Position numbers and translations under genes: made by a program. DNA of 64,000 bases, taken from contig NZ_JAEKEZ010000014.1 in assembly GCF_016650815.1 (NCBI RefSeq), positions 124,001 through 188,000 of the forward strand. The letters are read 5' to 3'. Below the pieces are notes generated by a model. That model ran no database searches. It was not told the origin of the DNA and saw nothing but the letters and a program-made list of their open reading frames with translations. Below, piece after piece: positions 55,562 to 64,000 of the stretch (within the stretch, counting starts at the first letter, position 1; the number at the start of each line of letters is the position of its first letter). Source of the DNA: Pseudomonas sp. TH31 (lineage in GTDB: Bacteria; Pseudomonadota; Gammaproteobacteria; Pseudomonadales; Pseudomonadaceae).

Positions 55562-56901
55562 GTCATTACAAGCCATATCCGACTTATAAGGATTCTGGGG
55601 TGGAGTGGTTGGGGCGGGTGCCGGAGCATTGGAAGGTAAGTCGGTTACGTTTTTTGGCTGAACTTAATCCATCAATCAATAAAGAAGTCCTTGCTGACTT
55701 GGATGCAGAAGTATCTTTTCTTCCCATGGAGGCAATTGGGGAGAATGGCTCCCTCAACCTAGACCAAACACGATCAGTTTCAGATGTACGCAATGGATAC
55801 TCCTACTTTAAAAATGGCGATGTTGCGTTTGCTAAGGTCACACCGTGCTTCGAGAATGGTAAAGGAGCACTATTCCAAGGATTAGTAGGTGATCTTGGCT
55901 TTGGTACGACAGAGTTAACCGTTCTACGCCCGAAATCAGGTACAGATGCGCGCTTTTTAAACTATATCGTGCAAAGCAGCCGCTTCAGAGCATTTGGGGC
56001 TGGTGCCATGACAGGTGCCGGAGGCCTCAAACGTGTTCCTGATGAGTTTACTCGCAACTTTTTAACTGTTCAGCCTGAGCCCTTGGAGCAAAGCCTAATC
56101 GCGGATCATCTCGACAATGAAACAGCTCAGATAGATGACTTGCTGATAAAGAAAACTCGCTTCGTCGAACTCTTACGAGAGAAACGTCAAGCACTAATAA
56201 CTCACGCGGTCACGAAGGGGTTTGACCCGAATACGAAAATGAGGGAATCAGGCATTGAGTGGCTCGGAAAGATTCCTGAGCACTGGACCGTAAAACGTCT
56301 AAGACTCATCGCTAGCGTTCAAACGGGTATCGCCAAAGGCAAAGATATTACCGACAAGCAGACGGTAGAAGTCCCATATCTCCGTGTAGCGAACGTACAA
56401 GACGGCTATCTCAATCTTGTAGACGTATCAACAATTAAGATCCCCACGGAAGAATTAGATCGGTATCTGCTTAAAAAAGGTGATGTTCTAATGAACGAGG
56501 GTGGCGATTTTGACAAGTTAGGGCGAGGGCATGTTTGGCAAGGCGAGATTGACCCATGCATCCATCAGAACCATGTTTTCGCGGTAAGACCTAACCAAAT
56601 CCAACCGAGGTGGCTAAATGCGTTTACAAGCTCTAAAGCGGCGCAGTTCTATTTCATGGGCCGCTCTAAACAAAGTACAAATCTGGCATCGATTTCGTCA
56701 TCCAATCTCATGGAGTTACCCGTTCCTGCTCCCCCAGATGCTGAGCAACTTGAAATTTTGGCAGCCCTATCCGAGATGAGTTCACGACTGGATACCCTGA
56801 TCACCAAAACCGAACTTAGCCTAGCCGTACTAAAAGAACGCCGCTCCGCACTAATCACCGCCGCAGTCACCGGTCAAATCGACCTCAGGGAAGCCTCATG
56901 A
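55558..56901 (+). CDS. hsdS: Type I restriction-modification system, specificity subunit HsdS
   Basis: 447-aa subunit with two target-recognition domains in tandem. Each begins with the same half-repeat (GVEWLGRVPEHWKV near 14; GIEWLGKIPEHWTV near 233) and ends with a conserved helix (LREKRQALITHAVTKGFDP near 206; LKERRSALITAAVTGQIDL near 424), which set the spacing of the bipartite site. The sequence is visibly AT-richer than its neighbours, common for swapped recognition domains. The site cannot be deduced from sequence. It overlaps hsdM and the GIY-YIG gene by 4 bp each. Confidence 0.95.
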   Translation: MSHYKPYPTYKDSGVEWLGRVPEHWKVSRLRFLAELNPSINKEVLADLDAEVSFLPMEAIGENGSLNLDQTRSVSDVRNGYSYFKNGDVAFAKVTPCFENGKGALFQGLVGDLGFGTTELTVLRPKSGTDARFLNYIVQSSRFRAFGAGAMTGAGGLKRVPDEFTRNFLTVQPEPLEQSLIADHLDNETAQIDDLLIKKTRFVELLREKRQALITHAVTKGFDPNTKMRESGIEWLGKIPEHWTVKRLRLIASVQTGIAKGKDITDKQTVEVPYLRVANVQDGYLNLVDVSTIKIPTEELDRYLLKKGDVLMNEGGDFDKLGRGHVWQGEIDPCIHQNHVFAVRPNQIQPRWLNAFTSSKAAQFYFMGRSKQSTNLASISSSNLMELPVPAPPDAEQLEILAALSEMSSRLDTLITKTELSLAVLKERRSALITAAVTGQIDLREAS

Positions 56902-57854
56902 GCCAAGGACGCAGCATTCGTTTATTCCTGATCGACGGTACGCCCAACGGCCTGCTAACCGCCGAGATCATCAACTGGTCCGGTCACGTGCTAACAGGCC
57001 CACGCAGCAAACTGAGCGAGTTAGTGCAGCGCCCCGAATGCGGACGTACAGGCGTTTACTTCTTGATGGGCCCAGACCCAGACGGAAGTCTGCGAAACAG
57101 GGTTTATATCGGGGAGTCCGACGACGTCGCTCAACGACTCAAGCAGCACAATCGCGGAGAAGACCAAGGCGGAAAGGATTTCTGGGAGCGGGTCTGTCTG
57201 GTCACCAGTAAAGACCTGAATTTGACCAAGGCTCACGTCAAATATCTGGAAAGTTGGTTGATGCGTATTGCCCGAAATGCCGGGCATTGCAGTGTCGTCA
57301 ATGGCACAGCCCATGAGTACGAAAATCTGCCTGAATCGGATCGCGCCGATATGGCGTTTTTTCTTGATCAGATTCGCATCGTGTTACCGGCGCTAGGGTT
57401 CGACTTCCTCCGTGAAGTGACCAAACCTTCTCAGGTCAACGAATCAACAAGCGCTAATACTCGAACCGTGAGCCAATCCCCTGTATTTGAACTGACCAGC
57501 AAAACCCGCTCAATCAAAGCCTTCGCCCAGGAAATTGACGGTGAGTTTTTCGTTCTCAAGAACTCCACTGCCAGTGAAAGCTGGACCAGCACCCCACACA
57601 GCTACCAAACGCTATACACGCGAGTCGTCAGCGAAGGCGTACTTCCGGAAACTGCAAATGGCTTGCGCATGTTCGCCGATGATTACGCATTCAACAGCCC
57701 AAGCGCAGCGGCAGCCGTGGTGTTGGGTCGTAACGCCAATGGTCGAACCGAGTGGACTGTCCAAGGCTCTGGCCAAACCTATGCAGCCTGGCAGGATCAA
57801 CAAATTGCTGGATTACGCCCCGCCCCTCCTTCGGCCCTGATCAGCACGGAATAA
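56898..57854 (+). CDS. GIY-YIG nuclease-fold protein with DUF4357 domain, inside the RM operon
   Basis: 318 aa. The GIY-YIG-type domain lies at about 48-140: TGVYFLMGPDP, then VYIGESDDVAQRLKQHNRG, with Tyr and Arg in the expected places and Glu in YLESWLMRIAR as the likely metal ligand. A linker follows, and the C-terminal 60 residues (DDYAFNSPSAAAAVVLGRNA, then WTVQGSGQTYAAW) are DUF4357, often found with restriction systems. It may be an accessory nuclease or modulator; no such activity has been shown for this protein. It overlaps hsdS by 4 bp, so it is produced with the methylase. Confidence 0.85.
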   Translation: MSQGRSIRLFLIDGTPNGLLTAEIINWSGHVLTGPRSKLSELVQRPECGRTGVYFLMGPDPDGSLRNRVYIGESDDVAQRLKQHNRGEDQGGKDFWERVCLVTSKDLNLTKAHVKYLESWLMRIARNAGHCSVVNGTAHEYENLPESDRADMAFFLDQIRIVLPALGFDFLREVTKPSQVNESTSANTRTVSQSPVFELTSKTRSIKAFAQEIDGEFFVLKNSTASESWTSTPHSYQTLYTRVVSEGVLPETANGLRMFADDYAFNSPSAAAAVVLGRNANGRTEWTVQGSGQTYAAWQDQQIAGLRPAPPSALISTE

Positions 57855-57858
57855 CCCA

Positions 57859-59541
57859 ATGAACGAAGCCGCCCTTCAGCTTTACCTGCGCGAGCATTTC
57901 CCAAAGGAAAATGCCGCCTGCGAGTGGAAGGAGTTCAAGAACCTCACCCACGCCGTGTCCGGACGCAAAGGCGAGGACATTGCCAGCTATCTGTCGGCCA
58001 TCGCCAATATGGCCGGCGGACACCTAGTAATTGGTGTTGAGGACGCTTCGTTACGCATTGTCGGCATCGACAAATTTCACGATTACACGCCCGAAAATAT
58101 CCGCCAACGCTTGTTGGGACGCTGCACTAATCTGAACTCAGAAGGGTTTCGCATAGAAAGCTTCACAACCAGCGATACCGCTAAAGTCGTGTGGGTCTTC
58201 CACATTCCGCAGCATCAACCTCGATTACCGGTGTATGCCCACGACAAAGCCTGGCAGCGCCTGGATGACGCACTGATTGAAATGCGTCCGGAGCGACTGG
58301 AAGCCATTTTGAGTGAGCCGGTCGATAATCGTGACTGGTCAGCCGAAATCGTGGAAGGCGCCACTCTCGCCGACCTGGATGAACAGGCGCTGATCGTGGC
58401 ACGGGAGAAGTTTGCCGAGAAATATCGCAACGCCTCTTTTGCGGCGGAAATTCCCGCTTGGGATACAGCAACCTTCCTGGACAAAGCGAAGATCACCATT
58501 CAGGGCCGAATCACTCATACCGCTCTGTTGTTACTCGGTAATCCACAATCCAGCCACTTCCTGCCTACGCTGGCGCAAATCACCTGGAAGTTGACGGGCG
58601 AAGAGCAGGCTTACGAGCATTTCGGTCCGCCATTCCTTTTGGCGACCACCCAGGTCCTGCATCGCATCCGTAACATCAGCTACAAGCTGTTCCCACAAAA
58701 CCAATTGCTCGCCACTGAAGTCAGTAAGTACGACACGCGCGTTATCCTCGAAGCGTTACACAACTGCATCGCCCACCAGGACTATCAACTGCGATCACGC
58801 ATCATCGTTACTGAGCGGGTCGACCGGCTGGTATTTGAAAACGCGGGAGGATTCTTCGAGGGGCAACCTGAGGATTACTTCAGCGGTGAGCAAACCCCGA
58901 CTCGATACCGCAATCCGTGGCTGACCCAAGCCATGGTCAGTCTAAACATGATCGATACCATGGGCTTCGGTATTCGCACCATGACCCTGTCACAGCGCAG
59001 CCGCTATTTCCCACTGCCGGATTACACTAAATCCGAATCGAAAAAGGTCGTGCTGGAAATCTACGGACATGTAATTGACGAGAATTACACACTGCTATTG
59101 CTTGAACGTGATGATCTGCCACTGAACACGGTGATGTTGCTGGACCGGGTTCAGAAAAAGCAGCCGATCACGGACGCAGCCGCAGGAATGCTTCGTAAGC
59201 AGGGGCTCATCGAAGGCCGAAAACCGAATTACTACACTGCCGCCCAGGTAGCGCAAACCACTGGGAACAAGAGCGACTACATTCGCAATCGAGCCTTTGA
59301 CGACGCTTACTACAAACGCCTGATACTCGATTACCTGAAGCACTATGGCTCAGCCTCCCGCGACGAGTTGGTCACGCTGATCCTAGACAAACTTTCAGAC
59401 GCATTAGACGAAAAACAGAAGCAGAACAAATTCCGCAACCTGCTGAACGCCATGTCAACTCGCGACAAAACCATTGAAAAATCAGGTGGTTTACACAAAG
59501 GTCGATGGATTCTAAAGCCCGCACCAAGCATCTTTATCTAG
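57859..59541 (+). CDS. AlbA_2/Schlafen-like domain protein with C-terminal HATPase-like region, inside the RM operon
   Basis: 560 aa of the COG2865 type. The AlbA_2 (Schlafen AlbA-like) domain is at about 15-135 (EWKEFKNLT, IASYLSAIANMAGGHLVIGV). An HATPase_c_4-like ATP-binding region at about 290-410 follows (ILEALHNCIAHQDYQLRSRI; RLVFENAGGFFEG), and then a long winged-helix-rich C-terminus. Related proteins occur widely next to type I systems and are assumed to bind nucleic acid. The gene is 4 nt after the GIY-YIG gene; its stop lies in the first unit of an 11-bp tandem repeat. Its function within the system is unknown. Confidence 0.83.
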   Translation: MNEAALQLYLREHFPKENAACEWKEFKNLTHAVSGRKGEDIASYLSAIANMAGGHLVIGVEDASLRIVGIDKFHDYTPENIRQRLLGRCTNLNSEGFRIESFTTSDTAKVVWVFHIPQHQPRLPVYAHDKAWQRLDDALIEMRPERLEAILSEPVDNRDWSAEIVEGATLADLDEQALIVAREKFAEKYRNASFAAEIPAWDTATFLDKAKITIQGRITHTALLLLGNPQSSHFLPTLAQITWKLTGEEQAYEHFGPPFLLATTQVLHRIRNISYKLFPQNQLLATEVSKYDTRVILEALHNCIAHQDYQLRSRIIVTERVDRLVFENAGGFFEGQPEDYFSGEQTPTRYRNPWLTQAMVSLNMIDTMGFGIRTMTLSQRSRYFPLPDYTKSESKKVVLEIYGHVIDENYTLLLLERDDLPLNTVMLLDRVQKKQPITDAAAGMLRKQGLIEGRKPNYYTAAQVAQTTGNKSDYIRNRAFDDAYYKRLILDYLKHYGSASRDELVTLILDKLSDALDEKQKQNKFRNLLNAMSTRDKTIEKSGGLHKGRWILKPAPSIFI

Positions 59542-59582
59542 ACAAACTTTAGTCAAACTTTAGTCAAACTCTAGACAAACTC
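59539..59582 (+). repeat. 11-bp tandem repeat, four copies, between the AlbA_2 gene and hsdR
   Basis: Units TAGACAAACTT, TAGTCAAACTT, TAGTCAAACTC and TAGACAAACTC. The first supplies the TAG stop of the AlbA_2 gene, and the last ends 41 bp before the hsdR ATG. The 11-bp period is about one helical turn. Confidence 0.95.
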
Positions 59583-59623
59583 TCCCGCTGAGCCGGGTTC
59601 AATTTAGCTGTGAAGGATCGCAC

Positions 59624-62600
59624 ATGTCCCACATCCACCACGAATGTGAACTGGAACGCCACCTCATCGAACAACTGGCCGACAGCGGCTGGCTGGTTGG
59701 TAAATCCAGTGGCTATGACGTCGCACGGGCGTTGTATCCGGAAGATGTGCTCGATTGGCTGAATGACACCCACACACAGCAAATGGCTGCGCTACGAAAG
59801 ATGCACGGTGAAAGCACGCGCACCGTTCTGTTTGACCGATTGGGCGCTCAGCTTCAGAACAAAATGGGCGGCACGATCAATGTGTTGCGCCATGGCTTTA
59901 CCGTTGCGGGTGCCGGCGTCCTGGCGATGAGCCAAGCTCTGCCTGAGGACGCCCGCAATGACACCGTCATTGCCCACTATGCCGCCAACCGTCTGCGGGT
60001 GGTGCCACAACTGCGTTACTCCCTGGACAAGGGCGACGAGATTGATCTGGTGTTTTTCATCAACGGCTTGCCTGTGGCAACAGTCGAGCTTAAAACCGAC
60101 TTCACACAGTCAGTGGAGGCCGCCATGCAGCAGTACTGCCAGGACCGTCCGCCTAAAAGCATGAAGACCGGTCTGGCCGAACCGCTGCTGGCATTTCGGC
60201 GCGGGGCGGTGGTGCATTTTGCGATGAGCGACAGCGATATTCGCATGACCACCCGACTGGCTGGCGATTCGACGTTCTTCCTGCCATTCAACCGTGGCAA
60301 TGATGGCGCGGCAGGTAATCCGGCCAACACGGACGGCAGCTATCCGATCAGTTATCTGTGGCAACAGGTGCTGCAAAAAGATAATTGGCTGCGAATCTTC
60401 CACCGTTTTGTGCTGCTGGAGCGCAAGGAAGTGCAAGATGCCAAAGGCATTGCATCCTTCAAAGAAACGTTAATTTTTCCACGCTTCCATCAATGGGAAA
60501 GCGTGACGAAGATGCTAAAGGCCGTGGAGCAAGAAGGCGCAGGTCAACCGTATCTGATCCAGCACAGCGCCGGCTCCGGTAAAACCAACACCATCGCCTG
60601 GACCGCTCACTCGCTGATCCGTATTCGCCGGCCGGATGGTGAACCTTACTTTCACAGCGTCCTGGTGATCACCGACCGCCAAGTGCTGGACAAGCAACTG
60701 CAAGATGCCATCAAGCAAATCGACCACCAGACAGGTCTGGTACGGGCGATTGACCGTGAAGACAACAACCAGCCAAAAAGTGTGCAACTGGCAAACGCCA
60801 TGCTCGAAGGGACTCCGATTATCATCTGCACGTTGCAGACGTTCCCCCACGCACAAACGGCGATTCTCGGCGAAAAGTCTCTGCGCGACCGGCGCTTCGC
60901 GATCATCATCGACGAAGCCCACAGCTCTACTGGTGGCACCACTGCAGACGATCTGCGTTATGTACTGACAGGGCAAAGTGAAGAGGAATGGGACAAGCTC
61001 AGCAAAGATGAGCGCCTCTCTGTTTGGCAGTCCTCGCGCCAGCGCCCCGGAAACGCCAGCTACTTTGCGTTCACCGCCACTCCAAAGCACTCAACCATTA
61101 GCCTGTTCGGTCGTCCACGATATCCAGAAAAACCAGTCAGTATCGATAACCCACCAGTGCCCTTCCACCTGTACACCATGCAGCAGGCGATTGAAGAGGG
61201 CTTCATTCTCGATGTCCTGAAAAACTACAGCAGCTACAAAGTCGCCTTTAAAATTGGCTCGGCGTTTATGGACAGCCAAGATGAACGGGTCGATGAAAAA
61301 AGTGCGAATCGGGCATTAGCCAAGTGGCTGTCACTGAACCCGGTCAACGTGGGACAGAAGGTCGAATTGATCGTTGAACACTTCAAGAAGAACGTCAGCC
61401 ATCTGCTCAATGGTCAGGCCAAAGCAATGATCGTGACGCCTTCTCGCGCATCAGCGGTCAAGTATCAACTGGCCTTGCAGGATTATTGCGAACGAAATCG
61501 CTACACAAGTATCAAGTCGATGGTGGCATTCTCTGGCGATGTGCCTAATCAGGAAGTCAACGCGGCGGGTTTCAAAGAAGATCACGCGTTCAGTGAAACC
61601 AACCTCAACCCCGGCCTCCATGGTCGTGATATGCGTATGGCTTTTGACACACCGGATTACCGGGTAATGATCGTTGCCAATAAATTCCAGACGGGTTTCG
61701 ACCAGCCAAAACTGGTTGCGATGTACCTGGACAAGAAGATCTCCGGCGTTGAGGCCGTACAGACGCTGTCTCGCCTGAATCGTACTTACCCGGGTAAGGA
61801 CAAGACCTTTGTCATCGACTTTGCCAACGAGCCCGAAGAAATTCTGAACGCTTTCAAAACCTTCCATCGCGACGCGCAAGTAGCAGATATTCAAGATCCA
61901 AATATCGTTTATGACATCAAACAACGCCTTGATGAGATGTATCTCTACGATAGCGCTGAAGTGGCAGCATTCGGCGATGCGATTGTTGACCGGAACGTTA
62001 CGCATCAGAAGTTGTATGCGCTGACTCAACCGGCAACAGACCGTTTCAACGGAAAACTCAAGCTGCTCAATGACGGCATTGAGCAATGGGAACAAGCATG
62101 GGAAATCGCGAACGAGCAAGGCGATGAACAGGACATGCAGAATGCGGACGTTCAGCGTGCTGAATTCGCAAAAAAACGCGACGAACTAATGATTTTTAGT
62201 GAAAGCCTGACCAAATTTGTCCGTACCTACGAGTACGTGGCACAACTGGTTGAGTTTGCTGATCCGACCTTGGAAGCCTTCGCCAGCTTCGCTCGCTTGT
62301 TGCGTAAACGCTTGAAAGGGATCGGCTCCGACCAGGTCGATCTCGCCGATTTGACACTCAGCCATTTCAAGATCAACCAGGGCACCTCATTGGGTGGCGT
62401 TCTTCCAACGGGAGAGACACCAAGCCTCTACAGCGTGACCGATAATGGTCTGCGGGACGCCCGGGATCGAGAAAAAATACCTTTCGCAATTGATTGAAAA
62501 GCTCAACGAAGCTTTTGGAAAGCACATTACCGATACCGATAAAGTTGCCTTTGCGGTGCACGTCTCAGAGAAGCTCCGCGCCGACATCGCGGTAATGGAT

Positions 62601-62807
62601 CAAGTCCAGAACAACACTCGCGAACAAGCCATGAAGGCAGACCTTCCGAGAAAGGCCATCCAGGCAATTGCAGGTGCCATGAGCAGCCATCAAAGCATGG
62701 CCACGCAACTGCTTAGCGACGAAGCGACCAGAGACATTTTTATAACGGTGCTATATGAGTTGCTGAAAAAAGACGCGGGGGCAGATCTTCTCGAACAAGC
62801 CAGATAA
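59624..62807 (+). pseudogene. hsdR: Type I restriction endonuclease HsdR, frameshifted near the 3' end
   Basis: Restriction/translocase subunit of about 1060 aa. The N-terminal nuclease domain contains the PD-(E/D)XK motif region around LDKGDEIDLVFFINGLPVAT with VELKTD. Walker A HSAGSGKTNTIAW is at about 313, the DEAH box IIDEAHSS at about 429, motif III FTATPKHS at about 482, and helicase motif VI region VQTLSRLNRT near 712. The first frame ends at 62497 after EKIPFAID. The C-terminal domain (KYLSQLIEKLNEAFGKHI onward) continues one base over, to 62807. The shift lies at or near the six-A run at 62472-62477; the direction is opposite to the four CCCGGG cases. It might be a sequencing error, a real lesion or a phase-variable site. 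Confidence 0.85.
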
Positions 62808-62833
62808 GGGGTTTCACAAGGAACGTGAATACA

Positions 62834-63184
62834 ATGAGCCAGAAGAAAACCCGAATCCCCCTGCCCCATCCGCCGCCGTACCGCGAAAGCCGAGTCGCGT
62901 TCTGGCTGATGAACCTCGCCTACCTGCTGATCACCTGCGCTGCCGGGCTGCTGGCTTATGCCGTCATTGATGGCTTGATCCACGGCGCGATCAGCACGAT
63001 GAATCGACGCGGGCCCAACGTGGTTTACACGCTGGCACAGCAACCGCGGATGTATTGGTTCTGGATTATCTGGCACAGCGTCAGCGCCCTTGGCTTGATA
63101 GCCCTGGAAGCGGGGGCCTTCTGGCTGCATGGAAGCGTGCTGGCGGCCCCGGACAAGCCAAAGCGCAATCGCGCACATCACTAG
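62834..63184 (+). CDS. Small membrane protein of unknown function
   Basis: 116 aa with two clear membrane helices (WLMNLAYLLITCAAGLLAYA at about 25-45; WFWIIWHSVSALGLIALEAG at about 78-97) and a basic C-terminus (KPKRNRAHH). No domain is recognised. The ATG at 62834 follows AAGGAAC; a GTG at 62825 is too close to that site. It begins 26 bp after hsdR but the codon use looks like core Pseudomonas genes, so it probably marks the end of the accessory block. Confidence 0.65.
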   Translation: MSQKKTRIPLPHPPPYRESRVAFWLMNLAYLLITCAAGLLAYAVIDGLIHGAISTMNRRGPNVVYTLAQQPRMYWFWIIWHSVSALGLIALEAGAFWLHGSVLAAPDKPKRNRAHH

Positions 63185-63331
63185 CCCGCGAGCGCGCCTG
63201 GGGCGCCACAAGACGCTTCAGGCTAATCACCGCAACAGCGTCTGCGCCCTGCCGTTGCTGGCCAGCCAATTGAGGCGTTCCGGCGGGCGACCGGAATCGC
63301 CAGCGAGCCAAGGCGCAAAAAGCCGTGGTTG

Positions 63332-63781
63332 TCAGCTATTACCATTCCAGTGGAAGACCAGATTGCGGGCAGCGCCGCTGCCTACATCCGTCACGTCACG
63401 CCGCACCTCGCCGTTGCGCGTCGCAACAACGGTGTACTTGCCGGCGGGCAGTTGAACGTAAACCAGAGGGCCGGCCTGGGTAAGGGTCAGGACGGTTTGT
63501 CCCTGGGCTTTTTGAATGACCACTTCCACGTCGGGAATGTATTGATTCTGCGCACCAACGGAGAAGGTCAAGTGCAAGTTATAACCCTTGGACTGCTGAA
63601 TGGCCTTTGACTCGTCCTCCCCGATACCGCCGGACAGGTAGCTGATCCCATTCTGTTGCTGCTGCTGGACCTGAACGCCGGAGTTGTCGACCGGATCGAG
63701 GCTGGCGGCATGCGACAGGGTCGGGAACATCAACACGCCAAGGGCGGCGAGTGGCAATACGAGTGAATGAATGTACTTCAT
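63332..63781 (-). CDS. Secreted beta-rich protein of unknown function
   Basis: 149 aa with a signal peptide (MKYIHSLVLPLAALGVLMFP...SHA), a Gln-rich stretch (VQVQQQQQNG), and a beta-sandwich segment (IPDVEVVIQKAQGQTVLTLT; VYVQLPAGKYTVVATRNGEV) that resembles a carboxypeptidase-regulatory-like module. Likely periplasmic; the function is unknown. The start at 63781 is chosen for the signal peptide; the in-frame codon at 63811 is less suitable. It converges on the preceding gene across 147 bp with no clear terminator. Confidence 0.75.
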   Translation of the reverse strand: MKYIHSLVLPLAALGVLMFPTLSHAASLDPVDNSGVQVQQQQQNGISYLSGGIGEDESKAIQQSKGYNLHLTFSVGAQNQYIPDVEVVIQKAQGQTVLTLTQAGPLVYVQLPAGKYTVVATRNGEVRRDVTDVGSGAARNLVFHWNGNS

Positions 63782-63911
63782 GATGGCGACTCCGGGCTCT
63801 ACGGAACCCAATCGTTACCTTCTTGGATTTCTGACGGGACACCCAAGTTTTAGATTGATTGGAACTTGGGACGACTGCGAATAGGACTACGTGTTGTATT
63901 CCTTAAACCTC

Positions 63912-63931
63912 GGACGCAGCCGGCTGCGTCC
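63912..63931. repeat. 20-bp perfect palindrome near the right edge
   Basis: GGACGCAGCC immediately followed by its complement GGCTGCGTCC, no loop. A Family-unrelated site of unknown role; the remaining bases 63932-64000 show no gene. Confidence 0.7.
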
Positions 63932-64000
63932 TTCGAATCGAATCGGTATTTCCCGCCGGTTTTTCGGCCTGCCCAATGCCGGATTGTTCACAGCCTGCGC

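Noticed and set aside
52743..64000. Integrative element at tRNA-Phe
   Set aside because: No integrase, no repeated tRNA 3' end and no mobility gene was found up to the right edge.

Overview
The window is a GC-rich chromosomal segment of a fluorescent-group Pseudomonas. The evidence is the gene content and order: hutF/hutCDU/hutXWV-hutH1, glnA-ntrBC, secB-grxC-yibN/gpmI-envC-ctpA-yibQ, hisBHAF and mutY-yggX-tRNA-Phe. Two abundant families of paired palindromic (REP-type) repeats, typical of that group, also fill the intergenic gaps. No phage, IS element, integrase or CRISPR array was seen.

Layout. 1-10.7 kb is the histidine utilisation locus: a frameshifted HutH1-like lyase cut by the window edge, an ABC transporter (hutV/W/X), an NCS1 permease, urocanase, hutD and the repressor hutC on the minus strand, with divergent hutF on the plus strand. 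Two HutC-type operators (TGTA-N2-TACA) flank the block; one lies over the predicted start of a sigma-54 hutU promoter. 10.8-23.5 kb is mixed housekeeping: a lipocalin, a small lipoprotein, an amino-acid-type chemoreceptor (frameshifted), fbp (frameshifted), a DUF3999/DUF2339 membrane pair and glycogen phosphorylase. 23.7-33.6 kb holds a YkgJ-like protein, typA, thiI and the nitrogen block glnA, two DUF4124 proteins, ntrB and ntrC. Sigma-54 promoters are visible before glnA and probably before ntrB.

33.6-34.65 kb is the most unusual part. Downstream of ntrC a sigma-54 promoter leads into eight tandem copies of an 80-nt hairpin-bearing unit. Position and structure match the nitrogen-regulated small RNA NrsZ, here apparently greatly expanded. 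34.6-48.3 kb then carries trmL, secB, grxC, yibN, gpmI, envC, ctpA, yibQ, a solute-binding protein, the his genes and an OFA-type MFS transporter. 48.6-52.8 kb has panZ, an asmA-like gene (frameshifted), mutY, yggX and tRNA-Phe.

53.6-62.8 kb, just past the tRNA, is an accessory type I restriction-modification operon in the order hsdM, hsdS, GIY-YIG/DUF4357 protein, AlbA_2 (Schlafen-like) protein, hsdR. An 11-bp tandem repeat lies before hsdR, and hsdR is frameshifted near its 3' end. The window ends with two small membrane or secreted proteins.

Two cross-cutting points. (1) Four genes (hutH1, the chemoreceptor, fbp, asmA) are each broken by loss of one base inside what should be a CCCGGG hexamer, which suggests a systematic read error rather than four pseudogenes. 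(2) Histidine catabolism, glutamine synthetase, NtrBC and the NtrC-type sRNA sit together as a nitrogen-control neighbourhood. Gene names are assigned from sequence and synteny recalled from known families; no database search was run.
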